A stretch of DNA of 64,000 nt from Peptoclostridium acidaminophilum DSM 3953 (GCF_000597865.1 NZ_CP007452.1:1061183-1125182), one strand, 5' to 3'; counted from the stretch's first letter, positions 27,698 to 36,407 are shown. A program made the numbers and translations. Notes: generated from the letters alone by a model not told the origin.

Positions 27698-27854
27698 TTG
27701 TGTTTATGGCGTTTCAGATGGCCTTGATTCATTTCAATTGATTGTGTAATAAGCGAAAATCAATAGCTTATTTATTTGATTCACAAATACAATACACATT
27801 GAATTTGATTGATTCTAATATTTGCGTTTGCAAAATGTTTGCAATGTTAGCAGT

Positions 27855-28982
27855 TTATTTGGCTTTGTATAGGATGTCATCCATGAGGTTGGCTGTCTTT
27901 TCCTCCATGTCGAAAAGCACGTGAGAATAGAGGTCTAGGGTTATACTGATATTTGAGTGGCCGAGTCGGGAGCTTGCTATCTTAGGTGATATGTTCTGTT
28001 GGAGCATCAATGTAGCATTGGTGTGCCGTAGGTCATGCAGCCTTACATTAGGCAAGTCGTCATGCCTCCTGAGGAAATCTCCGAACCTGTGGCTAAAGCC
28101 GGCAGGATTTATCGGTTCGCCGTTCTCTTTGCAGAACAGAAAGTCATTAGCGCAGTATAATGATTCAAAGGCAATCTTATGCTCAAGTTGTTTCCTCCTG
28201 TGTTCTTTAAGCATCGAAAGCAGGGTAGGGGATAGCTTGAGCTTTCTATTGCTGGTCTCAGATTTAGGGTCTTTGAACACAAGCTTAGTTCCCGCCCTGA
28301 CGAGGTTCCTTTGTATAGTTATGATGCCTTTATTGAAGTCTATATCTTCCCATTTGAGAGCAAGTAGTTCGCCCCTCCTTAGTCCAAGAGACAATACAAC
28401 ATTTATAGGTACGTTTAGATATTCGCTTTCTTTAAGTTTCTCTATGAGAAGCCTAACCTCATCCAGTGTTAACGCCCGCGCTTTGTATTTTATGATTTTC
28501 GGAGGCGAGACAACATCAGCCGGGTTCTTGATTATGAGTTGCATCCTGAAAGCGTAGTCTAATGCCTTCCTAAGAACCCTATGATGTTGAGTCAGTGTCT
28601 TGCCGGAAAGAGATTCACCTTTCTCATCATAATATGTCTGGATGTCTAGTGGACGCAATTTCTGCAATCGAATATCCCCTATAGCCGGAACGATATGCTT
28701 TTCTATAATCATTCGGTAGCCGTATAGGGTAGTTGGAGACAGACGATTTGACGCGTATTTCTCAAGCCAGTATTCAAGATACTCTGCCATGCTAATGTTT
28801 TTAGGCATTACAAAAGTTCCATTCTCAATTTCGTTGATTTTTTCGGCAAGCTCTTTCTCAGCATCTCGTTTAGTTGCATATCCTGAAAACCATCTTTGTT
28901 TTCGTTTCCCTGTCTGCGGATCCGTACCGACATCCAGAACTATAGCCCATTTCTTGCCGCGTTTCCTAACATGTCCACGCAT
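27855..28982 (-). CDS. int: Prophage tyrosine integrase
   Basis: About 375-aa site-specific recombinase. It has an N-terminal AP2-like arm-binding domain (KRGKKWAIVLDVG...RWFSGYATKRDAE), a SAM-like core-binding domain (about 60-160) and a catalytic domain with GLRRGELLALKW (Arg), HDLRHTNATL (His-xx-Arg), LGHSNISITLDLYSH (His, nucleophile Tyr). It should integrate the phage at the tRNA-Leu 3' end about 150 nt from its stop. I choose ATG 28982 with SD AAAGGA; a GTG at 28991 is possible. It follows immA by 18 nt and is probably in the same LexA-box-controlled operon. Confidence 0.93.
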   Translation of the reverse strand: MRGHVRKRGKKWAIVLDVGTDPQTGKRKQRWFSGYATKRDAEKELAEKINEIENGTFVMPKNISMAEYLEYWLEKYASNRLSPTTLYGYRMIIEKHIVPAIGDIRLQKLRPLDIQTYYDEKGESLSGKTLTQHHRVLRKALDYAFRMQLIIKNPADVVSPPKIIKYKARALTLDEVRLLIEKLKESEYLNVPINVVLSLGLRRGELLALKWEDIDFNKGIITIQRNLVRAGTKLVFKDPKSETSNRKLKLSPTLLSMLKEHRRKQLEHKIAFESLYCANDFLFCKENGEPINPAGFSHRFGDFLRRHDDLPNVRLHDLRHTNATLMLQQNISPKIASSRLGHSNISITLDLYSHVLFDMEEKTANLMDDILYKAK

Positions 28983-29000
28983 TGAATTCACATCCTTTCA

Positions 29001-29510
29001 CTATTCAACTGGTTCATATATAAAAATTGAAGGCAAAGAGGACAAAACCAAACTTCTTTTATCATCCAGCTTCCATGCTGGCCTTTCTTTGGCCATGAAG
29101 TTAAATTTCTGCATCAAGAAGTCTTCCGGCACCAGAAATATATCTGCTAACTCCTCATACGATGAGACGTTTCTATCACGAATTGTTTTAATGAGATTTT
29201 TTGTAGGCATTAAAAACTCTGTTGCCCATCGAAGAGCATGCAGCTCTTTCTTGTCCAGCATAATCCTTTCGGAATCGCACATATAACGACGAGGAGTAAT
29301 ATCCCCTATGGTTGTCATATAGTGACCGATTTCCTCAGCCAGGACGGCCCTGTATAGCCTTGTATCATTTTTAATATGCTCGTTGATTAGTATTATGTAG
29401 TAATCCCCATCGTAGTTGTAATAGCCTAATACAGGCGCAGGTAAAGGCGCATACTTTTTGATGATGCAGCACTTTGTCAAAATAGATTCTAATTCTTCTG
29501 TTTCGACCAT
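29001..29510 (-). CDS. immA: ImmA/IrrE family metallopeptidase
   Basis: 169-aa protein of the ImmA/IrrE family. In ICEBs1 and related phages ImmA cleaves the immunity repressor to induce excision. The zinc motif appears as LAEEIGHYMTT, that is E-E-x-G-H rather than HExxH; this variant recurs in phage proteins, so I do not call it dead. ATG 29510 follows GAGGAGG. It normally lies beside the CI-like repressor, but here about 10 kb of cargo separates the two (CI at 39995). Confidence 0.85.
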   Translation of the reverse strand: MVETEELESILTKCCIIKKYAPLPAPVLGYYNYDGDYYIILINEHIKNDTRLYRAVLAEEIGHYMTTIGDITPRRYMCDSERIMLDKKELHALRWATEFLMPTKNLIKTIRDRNVSSYEELADIFLVPEDFLMQKFNFMAKERPAWKLDDKRSLVLSSLPSIFIYEPVE

Positions 29511-29529
29511 AAGTATTCCTCCTCGCAAA

Positions 29530-29543
29530 AGAACATATGTTCG
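29530..29543 (-). promoter_or_regulatory. LexA-type SOS box upstream of immA-int
   Basis: AGAACATATGTTCG contains the perfect palindrome GAACATATGTTC (29531-29542), matching the Firmicutes LexA/DinR consensus CGAAC-N4-GTTCG except for one outer base. It lies about 20 nt upstream of the immA start codon. It suggests DNA-damage induction of immA and int. No experimental support. Confidence 0.6.
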
Positions 29544-29558
29544 AAAATAGTTTAGCAT

Positions 29559-29735
29559 AGAATAGGTGTTTTAGAAAGTGTATATGTTGAGTTGATTTGA
29601 AATTATTTGTTGAAAAATATTAATTGAGATGTTAATATATATAAATTTTCCAAAGAATTTAATAGAAGTATTGTTTTTATATATATTGAATTGTAGAATT
29701 GGGTTAGTATATGTATTTTAAAGGGAGTGTTTTAA
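29559..29735. promoter_or_regulatory. AT-rich divergent intergenic region
   Basis: Separates the leftward immA-int operon from the rightward ABC-3C operon. A candidate rightward promoter is TTGAAA (29610-29615), 17 nt, TAATAT (29633-29638). No coding sequence is supported here. Confidence 0.35.
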
Positions 29736-29936
29736 ATGAACAGTATTACTAATGTCTCGATAAATGATATTATACAAGCTATTATTGAGTTGTTCGCTAT
29801 TGGAGGTATAGGTTATGCAATATATGTTAAAGTAAGTAAGAAAAGGGATAGCAATAAAAATAGAGATATAAATCAAAATATTGTAAATGGAAACAATAAT
29901 AATCAGGCTGGGAGAGATATTAATGTTAAAAAGTAG
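29736..29936 (+). CDS. One-TM small protein with C-terminal NQ-rich motif (putative ABC-3C effector)
   Basis: 66 aa: one TM helix (about 12-31, IIQAIIELFAIGGIGYAIYV), a basic stretch, then NGNNNNQAGRDIN (51-63) at the C-terminus. The same motif recurs near the N-terminus of the next protein. It is the first gene of an overlapping four-gene operon recognisable as an ABC three-component system. I do not recognise the protein itself. Position and a bare TM helix suggest a membrane-acting effector, which is inference. The SD AAAGGGAG precedes ATG 29736. The next gene begins 14 nt before its stop, with its SD inside the motif codons. Confidence 0.6.
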   Translation: MNSITNVSINDIIQAIIELFAIGGIGYAIYVKVSKKRDSNKNRDINQNIVNGNNNNQAGRDINVKK

Positions 29937-30477
29937 TTTAGGAGGGGTCTCTCAAGAAATAATTAACGGTAGCAACAATAATCAAGCTGGTGGAAGTATA
30001 AATCAAACTGTTTATCATAACCACTATCATAATCTGCCAAAGGTTATCCAATTTTATGAAAAGGATATAGAAAAAGTAATAATGTATTTTGCTAAGGAGA
30101 TTGATTCTATAGGTGGGTCATTGGATGATTTTTATTGTCCAGGTATTGAAGAAAAAAATAGAATAAATAATTTATCACCTGAATACTTTAATTACATGAA
30201 GAAAGAGCATCTAGCATATTTCAAAAAAATCAAAGTGTTTCTCGAAGACCCAAAGAATCAGTGCTACTTAAAAATGTATCAAAAAACAGTAGCAGAACTA
30301 CAATGTAAAATTATGATTAATAAAAGCAAGTTCAATAGATTTGAAGAAGCCTTTGAATGGATTTTAGATTATGTAAATAGTAAAAACAATCTCGATATAA
30401 TTGACAATAGAGAATTGCTTATAATATTTTTGCATTTTATGTATTGGAATTGTGATATAGGTGATAAATATGATTAA
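29923..30477 (+). CDS. ABC-3C system protein with C-terminal ABC-3C domain
   Basis: 184 aa. Residues 15-27 (NGSNNNQAGGSIN) copy the motif that ends the preceding protein. A YHNHYHNLPK linker follows, then a helical domain (about 45-184) with IEEKNRINNLSPEYFNYM and YFKKIKVFLEDPKNQCYLKMYQ, which resembles the C-terminal domains that define ABC-3C conflict systems. In such systems this domain links the effector to the ABC ATPase. I choose ATG 29923, 6 nt after GGAGAG. Low-GC codon use differs from the phage core genes. The subtype assignment is uncertain. Confidence 0.65.
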   Translation: MLKSSLGGVSQEIINGSNNNQAGGSINQTVYHNHYHNLPKVIQFYEKDIEKVIMYFAKEIDSIGGSLDDFYCPGIEEKNRINNLSPEYFNYMKKEHLAYFKKIKVFLEDPKNQCYLKMYQKTVAELQCKIMINKSKFNRFEEAFEWILDYVNSKNNLDIIDNRELLIIFLHFMYWNCDIGDKYD

Positions 30478-30706
30478 ACCCCATAAGTATTTGAACTTAG
30501 AAAACTGTGTTATAAGTATATGTGTTCTCATACTAAAAATTTTAAAAGATGTTGAAATTATCAAATATAATGATTTATACAATATTGTATTTCAAATAAA
30601 AGGAGAAAATATGAAATATAATTTCATTCCTGCGCTAGATTTTCTTTTTTTACTTGGGAAATTACAATATTATCCTGAGACTGATACTTTGGAGTTGATA
30701 GAATGA
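30470..30706 (+). CDS. ABC-3C middle component
   Basis: 78 aa with the pattern PHKYLNLENCVISICVLILKIL ... FIPALDFLFLLGKLQYYPETDTLEL. This fits the short 'middle component' proteins of ABC-3C systems (KYLNL at the start, LxFLFLLGKI/L-Y near the end). It is predicted to bridge ATPase and effector component. ATG 30470 follows AGGTGA and overlaps the preceding gene by 8 nt. Its stop overlaps the ATPase start by 4 nt. Confidence 0.7.
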   Translation: MIKPHKYLNLENCVISICVLILKILKDVEIIKYNDLYNIVFQIKGENMKYNFIPALDFLFLLGKLQYYPETDTLELIE

Positions 30707-31528
30707 AAATAATGCAGATATATTGTAATAAAGAAAATTTTAAAACAGTTAAGTTTGAAGAGAAACTAAATCTAATAGTTGGAAGAATTAAGCATGAGGA
30801 AAATTTTGAAAAGGATTCACATAATCTAGGTAAAACTTCATTAATTGAAATAATTGATTTTTTACTGCTAAAAGAAATTGATAAGAGTCATTTTCTAATG
30901 AATGGTAAGTTTAATGATTATGTATTCTATATAGAAATACTGTTAAATAGCGGAACATGTGCAACAATAAGACGTAGTGTTGATAAAAATACTAAGATAT
31001 CAATAAAGTTACATAAAGATAAATATCAAAATTATGTAAATGATACTTTGTGGGATTATGACAGTTTAGCATTAACCAGTAAGCATGATGAAGAAAATCC
31101 AAAAAAAATTCTTAATAAATTATTAGGATTTAATGTTTTAACTCAATATGACTATAGACAAACAATAAATTATTTTTTGAGAACTCAATATGATTATGCA
31201 GATGTATTTAAGCTTAGTAAATTTAGAGGAAAAGATATTGGTTGGAAACCGCTATTGTATGAATTGTTGGGATTTAAGAAAGAGAATGTTATAACTAAGT
31301 ATGAGTTGGAGGAGAACAAAAAGGCTCAGGAGAAAAAAATAAGAGAAATAGAGCAAGAATTTTCAATAAACACGGAAGAAATTGACAAAATCAACGGATT
31401 AATTCAAATCAAAGAAGATGAAAAAATAGAAACAATTAAGACAATTGATATGTTTGATTTTTATCTAAAAGAGAGGGGCTTAAATAAGCAACTCATAGAA
31501 GAATATGAACAAAAAATATCTGAACTTA

Positions 31529-31535
31529 ATACAAG
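31529..31535 (+). repeat. IS21 target-site duplication, left copy
   Basis: ATACAAG, repeated at 35318-35324 on the other side of the IS21 element. Seven bp is within the 4-8 bp range of the family. Confidence 0.8.
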
Positions 31536-32479
31536 TGTGAATGCTAGTATAAGAGTGAGCCATTTAGTGCCTTTGTGCTAACCAAAAAGTGAGCCACTTT
31601 TCAAAAAACCTGTATACTAATCTCAAAGATTAGTGCAGGGAGGATGAAAGGTGTGATCATTGACGTGGACATTTACCAAAAGATTAGAGAAATGAGTACA
31701 ATCCAGGGTATGTCTCAAAGGGCTATCGCTAAAACGCTCGGCATATCTCGCAATACCGTCAAAAAATATTGTGACGGTGACAGCGTTCCATGGGAACGCA
31801 AAGAATACAATCGTAAGGCAGACATTCTGACTGACGATGTATTAAAGTTCATTCTTCATTGCCTTGAGGAAGACAAATCCGAAAATATAAACAAACAGCA
31901 GCATACTGCAAGGCGCATATATCAACGGCTTGTAACTGAAAAACAGTTTGCCGGCGGCGAGTCAACAGTAAGATTGGCTGTAAAAAGGATTAAAGGGAAT
32001 ATTCCCAAGTCATTTATCCCATTGGAATTCGATCCGGGGGAAGCTCTCCAAATTGATTGGGGAGAAGCCACCGTGTATCTTGACGGGATTAAAAACAAAA
32101 TCAATCTCTTTTGTGCAAGGCTATGCTTCAGTTGCGCAATTTTCGTAATGGCATTCAAGCACCAGAACGAGGAATCCTTCTTGGAAGGTCAACAGAAGGC
32201 ATTTGAATTCTTTGGCGGTATTCCTCATAAAACAATATTTGATAATGCTAAAGTTGCAGTAAAAGAAGGCTTTGGCCAATACGCAAAGATTCAAAACAGG
32301 TACAAGGCCTTTAGCGCCCATTATGCATTTCAACCGTTGTTTTGCAACATTGCAAGCGGAAATGAAAAGGGCCTGGTTGAAAACCTTGTAGGATTTTCAA
32401 GAAGAAACTTTATAATGTGCACGCTTGTCAAGACACGAAATTCGATTTTCTAAGATAAGTCTCCTTTCGTGATAAAATA

Positions 32480-33268
32480 TTAGGCTGCAAGTGGCTGATG
32501 TCCGTAATACACATCAGCTGGTGTGCGGTAGTTGTAACTCTGATGCCCTCTTTTGTAATTGTATGTTTCTATGTATTCTTTTGTGAGTGATTTAACTTCA
32601 TGAACAGTTTCAGGGCACAGCAAATACAAGCGTTCCCACTTATATGAACGGAAAAATCTTTCAATTGCTATGTTGTCAGTTGCTCGGCCTTTGCCGTCCA
32701 TGCTGATTTTAGTCATTTTTAGATGCTTAATACAATCAATGTAAGCTTGTGATGTGAATTGGCTGCCTTGATCACTGTTAATAATTTCGGGCATGCCGTG
32801 CTCCTTTACAGCGCTTTCTACTGCGCGTATGACCATATCTGTTTGCAAAGTGTTGCTAATGGTATAACCTACGATAAATCTTGAATACCAGTCGATTATG
32901 GCTGTTAGATATACAAATCCTGTCGGGGTTCCTATATAAGTGATATCAATAGACCAGACTTGATTTGGACGATTAATGTCAAGATGTCTTAAGAGATATG
33001 GGTATGTCTTGGATTGTTTTGCACGCTTACTCAAATTAGGGCCAGGATAGAAGCAGGTAATGTCCATTTCCTGCATGTATCGCTTAACCAAGCGTCTGCC
33101 CACATGGTTGAATCCGAGTTTGCATAGCTCATTGCGTATCCTTCTAACACCGTATGAAGGTTCGTCAAAGTGAATTCTATCAATGGCATTTTTTATGGTA
33201 ATCTCATCCTTCGATGGGCTTATTTCAACAGGCTTGTGATATGCACTGGATCGTGGCAAATCAATCAA
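32480..33268 (-). CDS. IS3 transposase OrfB, copy A
   Basis: 262-aa frame with the rve integrase domain: HTH_21-like N-terminus (SYGVRRIRNEL), then DDE residues in WSIDITYIGT, NSDQGSQFTS and a terminal Glu in NIAIERFFRSYKWE. It has no convincing start of its own. It is expressed as OrfAB after -1 slippage at the A9 run in OrfA (33352-33360), where the -1 reading continues K-T-G-A-N... into this frame. Confidence 0.88.
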   Translation of the reverse strand: MIDLPRSSAYHKPVEISPSKDEITIKNAIDRIHFDEPSYGVRRIRNELCKLGFNHVGRRLVKRYMQEMDITCFYPGPNLSKRAKQSKTYPYLLRHLDINRPNQVWSIDITYIGTPTGFVYLTAIIDWYSRFIVGYTISNTLQTDMVIRAVESAVKEHGMPEIINSDQGSQFTSQAYIDCIKHLKMTKISMDGKGRATDNIAIERFFRSYKWERLYLLCPETVHEVKSLTKEYIETYNYKRGHQSYNYRTPADVYYGHQPLAA

Positions 33269-33312
33269 TTCACATTGATGTTTGACTGTTAGATCTGAAT
33301 CAGTCCATTCAA

Positions 33313-33633
33313 TCAGCGACCTTTTTTCTTCATTTGTGAGATTTGCACCTGTTTTTTTTTAAGCCAGTCTACATCCAGTGTGAGTTCACCAATTTTCTTT
33401 ATAAGATGCTCCTTTTCATCTTCATGTTCGCGCTGAATCTTTTCAATGTTTTCGTTCTTCTTATCAAATACGGCGGACATGTTGGATAAAAACTCTGCTT
33501 TCCAGCGACTAATTAATTGTTGTGATACATCATATTTTTTAGCGATTTCAGCCAATGTGCTTTCTTCGCGAAGGAGTTCAAGCACTATTGCGGCTTTCTC
33601 CTCAGGGGTCCAGTTTCTTCTCATTCTGCTCAT
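33313..33633 (-). CDS. IS3 OrfA, copy A
   Basis: 106 aa: an HTH of the IS3 OrfA type (WTPEEKAAIVLELL ... LAEIAKKYDVSQQLISRWK), then a leucine-zipper-like coiled coil. The gene contains nine A residues in its coding strand (33360-33352), in codons ctt-aaa-aaa-aaa-cag, a classical slippery site for making the OrfAB transposase. Confidence 0.88.
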   Translation of the reverse strand: MSRMRRNWTPEEKAAIVLELLREESTLAEIAKKYDVSQQLISRWKAEFLSNMSAVFDKKNENIEKIQREHEDEKEHLIKKIGELTLDVDWLKKKQVQISQMKKKGR

Positions 33634-34409
33634 GTTCTTATTTTATCTTATTTTTTAGAATATGTGTCCAATGCTATGTGTACATTTTACTTCCTGGTTC
33701 CTGTTCCAAGGATAAAAAACTTATCAGAGCTGAATAGTTTACTATCAGAAAAATGCAACGAGTATAAGCAGCATATGATACAAGGACGTGAGGGAACTGT
33801 CGGTATGCGGCTCTTTCAAGAAGCATCATACTTCTACTCACTTCCAAAATACAGTTTTGATACAAGCAAAACTGCGATTGCAAAAGTAAATGAATACTCC
33901 ACAGTAAGGTTTGATAAAAACAATTATTCAGTTCCGGCAACACTGATAGGCCAGGAAGCCACAATAAAGGCCTATGGCAACGAAATCAGAATACATCACA
34001 AGTCTGCAGTCGTGGCATCCTATGACCGCATCTATGGTCCAGGGGGCTACACCAGCTATACTCTGGAGCACTACATGCCACTTCTGGAACGAAAGCCACG
34101 CTCCGTATTCAACGCCAAACCTGTAAGGCAGGCTATTCAGAGAGACCTGCTTGAATGGGGAATGAAATTCCCAAATGCAAACAGGGATACTGTCAAACTT
34201 CTTCGATTGTGCCTTGATTATGGCACTGACAGGATAATCGGCATTAAAAACCAAATACCTGCTACGGTAAGTCCCACAATCGACCTGGTACGAAGTTACT
34301 TGGATGGTCCTGTATCAAACGGCGTAATATCGGTTGCAACGGATATCTCAGTTGATAATGTGGACCTATCGGCTTATGATGCCAAATTCAAAGTGGCGGT
34401 GAACGGATA

Positions 34410-35153
34410 ATGGGTGAAATAAACGTGAAGGCACAGTCTATTTCTCTTTACTGCAAGCAGCTCAAGCTCCCTACCTTTTGTGATTATGAAAATATGATCC
34501 GTCAGATGGACACCAATATGAGCTATGAGGATTTCCTCCTTGCGCTACTAAGAGTTGAGAACGACCAGCGTCAGGAAAATAATCGCAAAAGGCGGATCAA
34601 AGCTGCAAAGTATCCATATTTGAAGACTCTTGATGAATTTGATACAAGCCGGCTTAAACATGTAAAAGAACCTTTTATTTTTGAGTTGTCTGAGTGCGAC
34701 TACATAGACAAACATCAAAACATTGTAATGATAGGGAATCCCGGAACAGGCAAGACGCATCTTGCAATAAGCCTTGGCTTGAAAGCCTGCACCCTCGGAT
34801 ATTCCGTCAAGTTTTATAACGCCGCATCACTTGCAACTGAATTGGTCGAGGCCAGCGAGTACAAAAGGCTGGCAAAGCTTGAAAAACAGCTGTCTAAAGT
34901 TGATCTGCTAATACTAGATGAACTCTCATACCTAAGCTTTAACAGGCATCAGTCAGATCTGCTTTTCAAGGTAATCTCTGATCGATCCGAAAAAGGCAGC
35001 ATCATAATAACCACAAATCTTGAATTCTCAAGATGGACAGAGCTTTTCGATAATCCAATAATGGTCGCAGCCCTAGTTGACAGAATAACATTCCGCTCCT
35101 ATGTATTAAACATGAATGGCGATTCTTATCGAAAGGACAGCAACAGCAAATAA
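34410..35153 (+). CDS. istB: IS21 helper ATPase IstB
   Basis: 247-aa AAA+ protein related to DnaC, which selects target DNA for IstA. Walker A is GNPGTGKTHLAI, and Walker B is VDLLILDELSYLSF. Sensor region IIITTNLEFSRWTELF follows. ATG 34410 overlaps the istA stop by one nt. It looks intact, although its partner IstA is broken. Confidence 0.92.
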   Translation: MGEINVKAQSISLYCKQLKLPTFCDYENMIRQMDTNMSYEDFLLALLRVENDQRQENNRKRRIKAAKYPYLKTLDEFDTSRLKHVKEPFIFELSECDYIDKHQNIVMIGNPGTGKTHLAISLGLKACTLGYSVKFYNAASLATELVEASEYKRLAKLEKQLSKVDLLILDELSYLSFNRHQSDLLFKVISDRSEKGSIIITTNLEFSRWTELFDNPIMVAALVDRITFRSYVLNMNGDSYRKDSNSK

Positions 35154-35163
35154 AAGATGAATT

Positions 35164-35200
35164 AAGGGAAATGAAGGCTAAACCCAATTTCCCTTCTTTA
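35164..35200 (+). terminator. Terminator after istB
   Basis: AAGGGAAAT (35164-35172) pairs with ATTTCCCTT (35187-35195), followed by CTTTATTA. Confidence 0.55.
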
Positions 35201-35317
35201 TTACAATAAGTGGCTCAAATATTCATTAGCACAAATATGAAAATGGTATACTTTTTCATTAGCACAGGTGGCTCAGAAATTCACTAGCGCCTGGCTCAAA
35301 TATTCATTGACATTCAG

Positions 35318-35324
35318 ATACAAG
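35318..35324 (+). repeat. IS21 target-site duplication, right copy
   Basis: ATACAAG, the partner of 31529-31535. The DUF2326 reading frame resumes immediately after it. Confidence 0.8.
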
Positions 35325-36407
35325 GGAATATAATTTAAAATATGATATTAGTAAAATAAATGAATCTTTCGAATCCGATAATACTTTTGATATTGATGAA
35401 ACCATAGAAATATTCAAGGAAGTAGAAATATTTTTTAATAGTCAACTAAAAAAAAGCTACGAAGAATTAATTGAATTCAACAAAAAAATCACGAGTGAGC
35501 GTAAAAAATATCTCAATGAAGCATTGGAAGAAAAAACCAGCGAATTAAATAAAGTTGAAAACAGATTGCAAAGTCTAAATGGTAAGAGAATGGAAATTAT
35601 GAAAATTTTAAGAGAGAAAGATTCTTTTCAAAAATTTAAAAAATATCAATATGATTTAATTGAAATAGAAAAAGAAATAGAACGTTTAAAAGTTCAGTTG
35701 GAAAATATCGACGTAGTTAAAGTACAAAAAATAGAATTAGATAACATTATAAAAGACATTAACGAAGTTAAAGAAAAAATAGAACTAGAAGTTAAGAAAA
35801 GCAACGAACTTTATAAGAGCATACGTAAAGATTATTACAACTTTTTAAAGCGAATTATATTTAAGCCTGGCATACTCTCGATAACAAACAATAAAAAGGG
35901 AAACGTGGAATTTAAAGCTGAAATAGCAAATGATAATAATGAATTAACTTCTGAGGACAAAGGATTTTCTTATAAAAAAATATTATGTGCTTGTTTTGAT
36001 ATTGCATTATCAAAAAACTATAATGATAAATCCTTCTTTAGATTTATTTATCACGATGGTTGTTTAGAAAGTTTGGATCCACGAAAAAGAGTGAAATACT
36101 TAGAGTTAATAGAGGAAATTTGTGATAAGTATGATATACAATATATTTTGACTGTTTTAGACTCGGATATACCAATTGTTGGTGGTGAAAAGTATTCATT
36201 TAAAAATGTTAATTTGGCAGTGGAATTATCAGACGAGGATAATGATACAGGAAGATTATTTGGAATTGCATTTTAGTGAATAAAACAATACTTCAGAATG
36301 ACTTAACCGCGGCAGGTGTCTACTAAGTTGCGATTTTGTATAATGTGCACGCTTGTCAAGACACGAAATTCGATTTTCTAAGATAAGTCTCCTTTCGTGA
36401 TAAAATA

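Larger units (their letters stand above)
32411..33689 (-). mobile_element. IS3-family element, copy A (inside istA)
   Basis: 1279 bp. The ends are TATAATGTGCAC and, inverted, TAAAATGTACAC (10 of 12 identical). Flanked by the 3-bp duplication CTT (32408-32410 and 33690-33692). It encodes OrfA and OrfB on the minus strand. By eye it is identical to copy B at 36339-37617. Confidence 0.92.
31653..34410 (+). pseudogene. istA: IS21 transposase IstA, split by IS3 copy A
   Basis: The N-terminal piece (to 32410) has an HTH (GMSQRAIAKTLGISRNTVKKY) and the DDE core with QIDWGEA, IFDNAKV and GNEKGLVENLVG. The C-terminal piece (from 33693) starts LVPVPRIKNL. Deleting 32411-33692 restores ...RRNF-LVPVPR... 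in frame, 491 aa in total. The GTG 31653 start follows AGGGAGG. Because IstA is disrupted, this IS21 copy cannot transpose on its own. Confidence 0.88.
31536..35317 (+). mobile_element. IS21-family element, itself interrupted by an IS3 element
   Basis: 3782 bp including the 1279-bp IS3 insertion, so about 2.5 kb originally. The ends carry related sub-terminal repeats: GTGAGCC near 31554 and 31590, GGCTCA-type repeats in inverse orientation at 35211-35300, and TGTGAATG at the left outer end. It holds istA and istB in the usual overlapping order. Flanked by ATACAAG duplications in the DUF2326 gene. Confidence 0.87.
30703..36276 (+). pseudogene. DUF2326-type ABC ATPase of ABC-3C system, split by IS21
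   Basis: The N-terminal part (30703-31535) contains the P-loop region SHNLGKTSLIEIIDFLL, and the coiled coil starts near residue 200. The C-terminal part (35325-36276) continues the coiled coil and ends with FIYHDGCLESLDPRKR, the Walker B/D-loop-like block of DUF2326. Removing 31536-35324 (the IS21 element plus one ATACAAG copy) joins the parts in frame and gives 594 aa without a stop. As it stands, translation stops at 31581 after 14 IS-encoded residues. The ATPase is therefore inactivated while the three upstream genes are intact. Strongly AT-rich. Confidence 0.85.

Noticed and set aside
27643-27700. A complete tRNA-Leu gene
   Set aside because: Only the 3' half is present; the D arm, the 5' acceptor strand and the 5' anticodon stem are missing to the right of 27697.
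29001-29510. ImmA as catalytically dead because the first His of HExxH is Glu
   Set aside because: EExGH versions are common in phage ImmA-like proteins, so inactivation cannot be concluded.
29736-30477. The 66-aa and 184-aa genes as one gene broken by a frameshift
   Set aside because: Each has its own SD and start and its own full copy of the NQ motif. Joining the frames would place two motifs in tandem after a TM helix, with no gain in similarity to any family.
30703-31581. A complete 292-aa ATPase gene
   Set aside because: The last 14 residues are encoded by the IS21 end, and the C-terminal half of the protein lies at 35325-36276 in the same frame.
31644-32453. A short intact IstA-like gene of 269 aa
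   Set aside because: It reads into the IS3 end; deletion of IS3 copy A restores a full IstA. It is a pseudogene fragment.
33690-36338. An IS3-flanked composite transposon
   Set aside because: The outer flanks do not share a duplication: each IS3 copy has its own 3-bp repeat, so each arrived separately.
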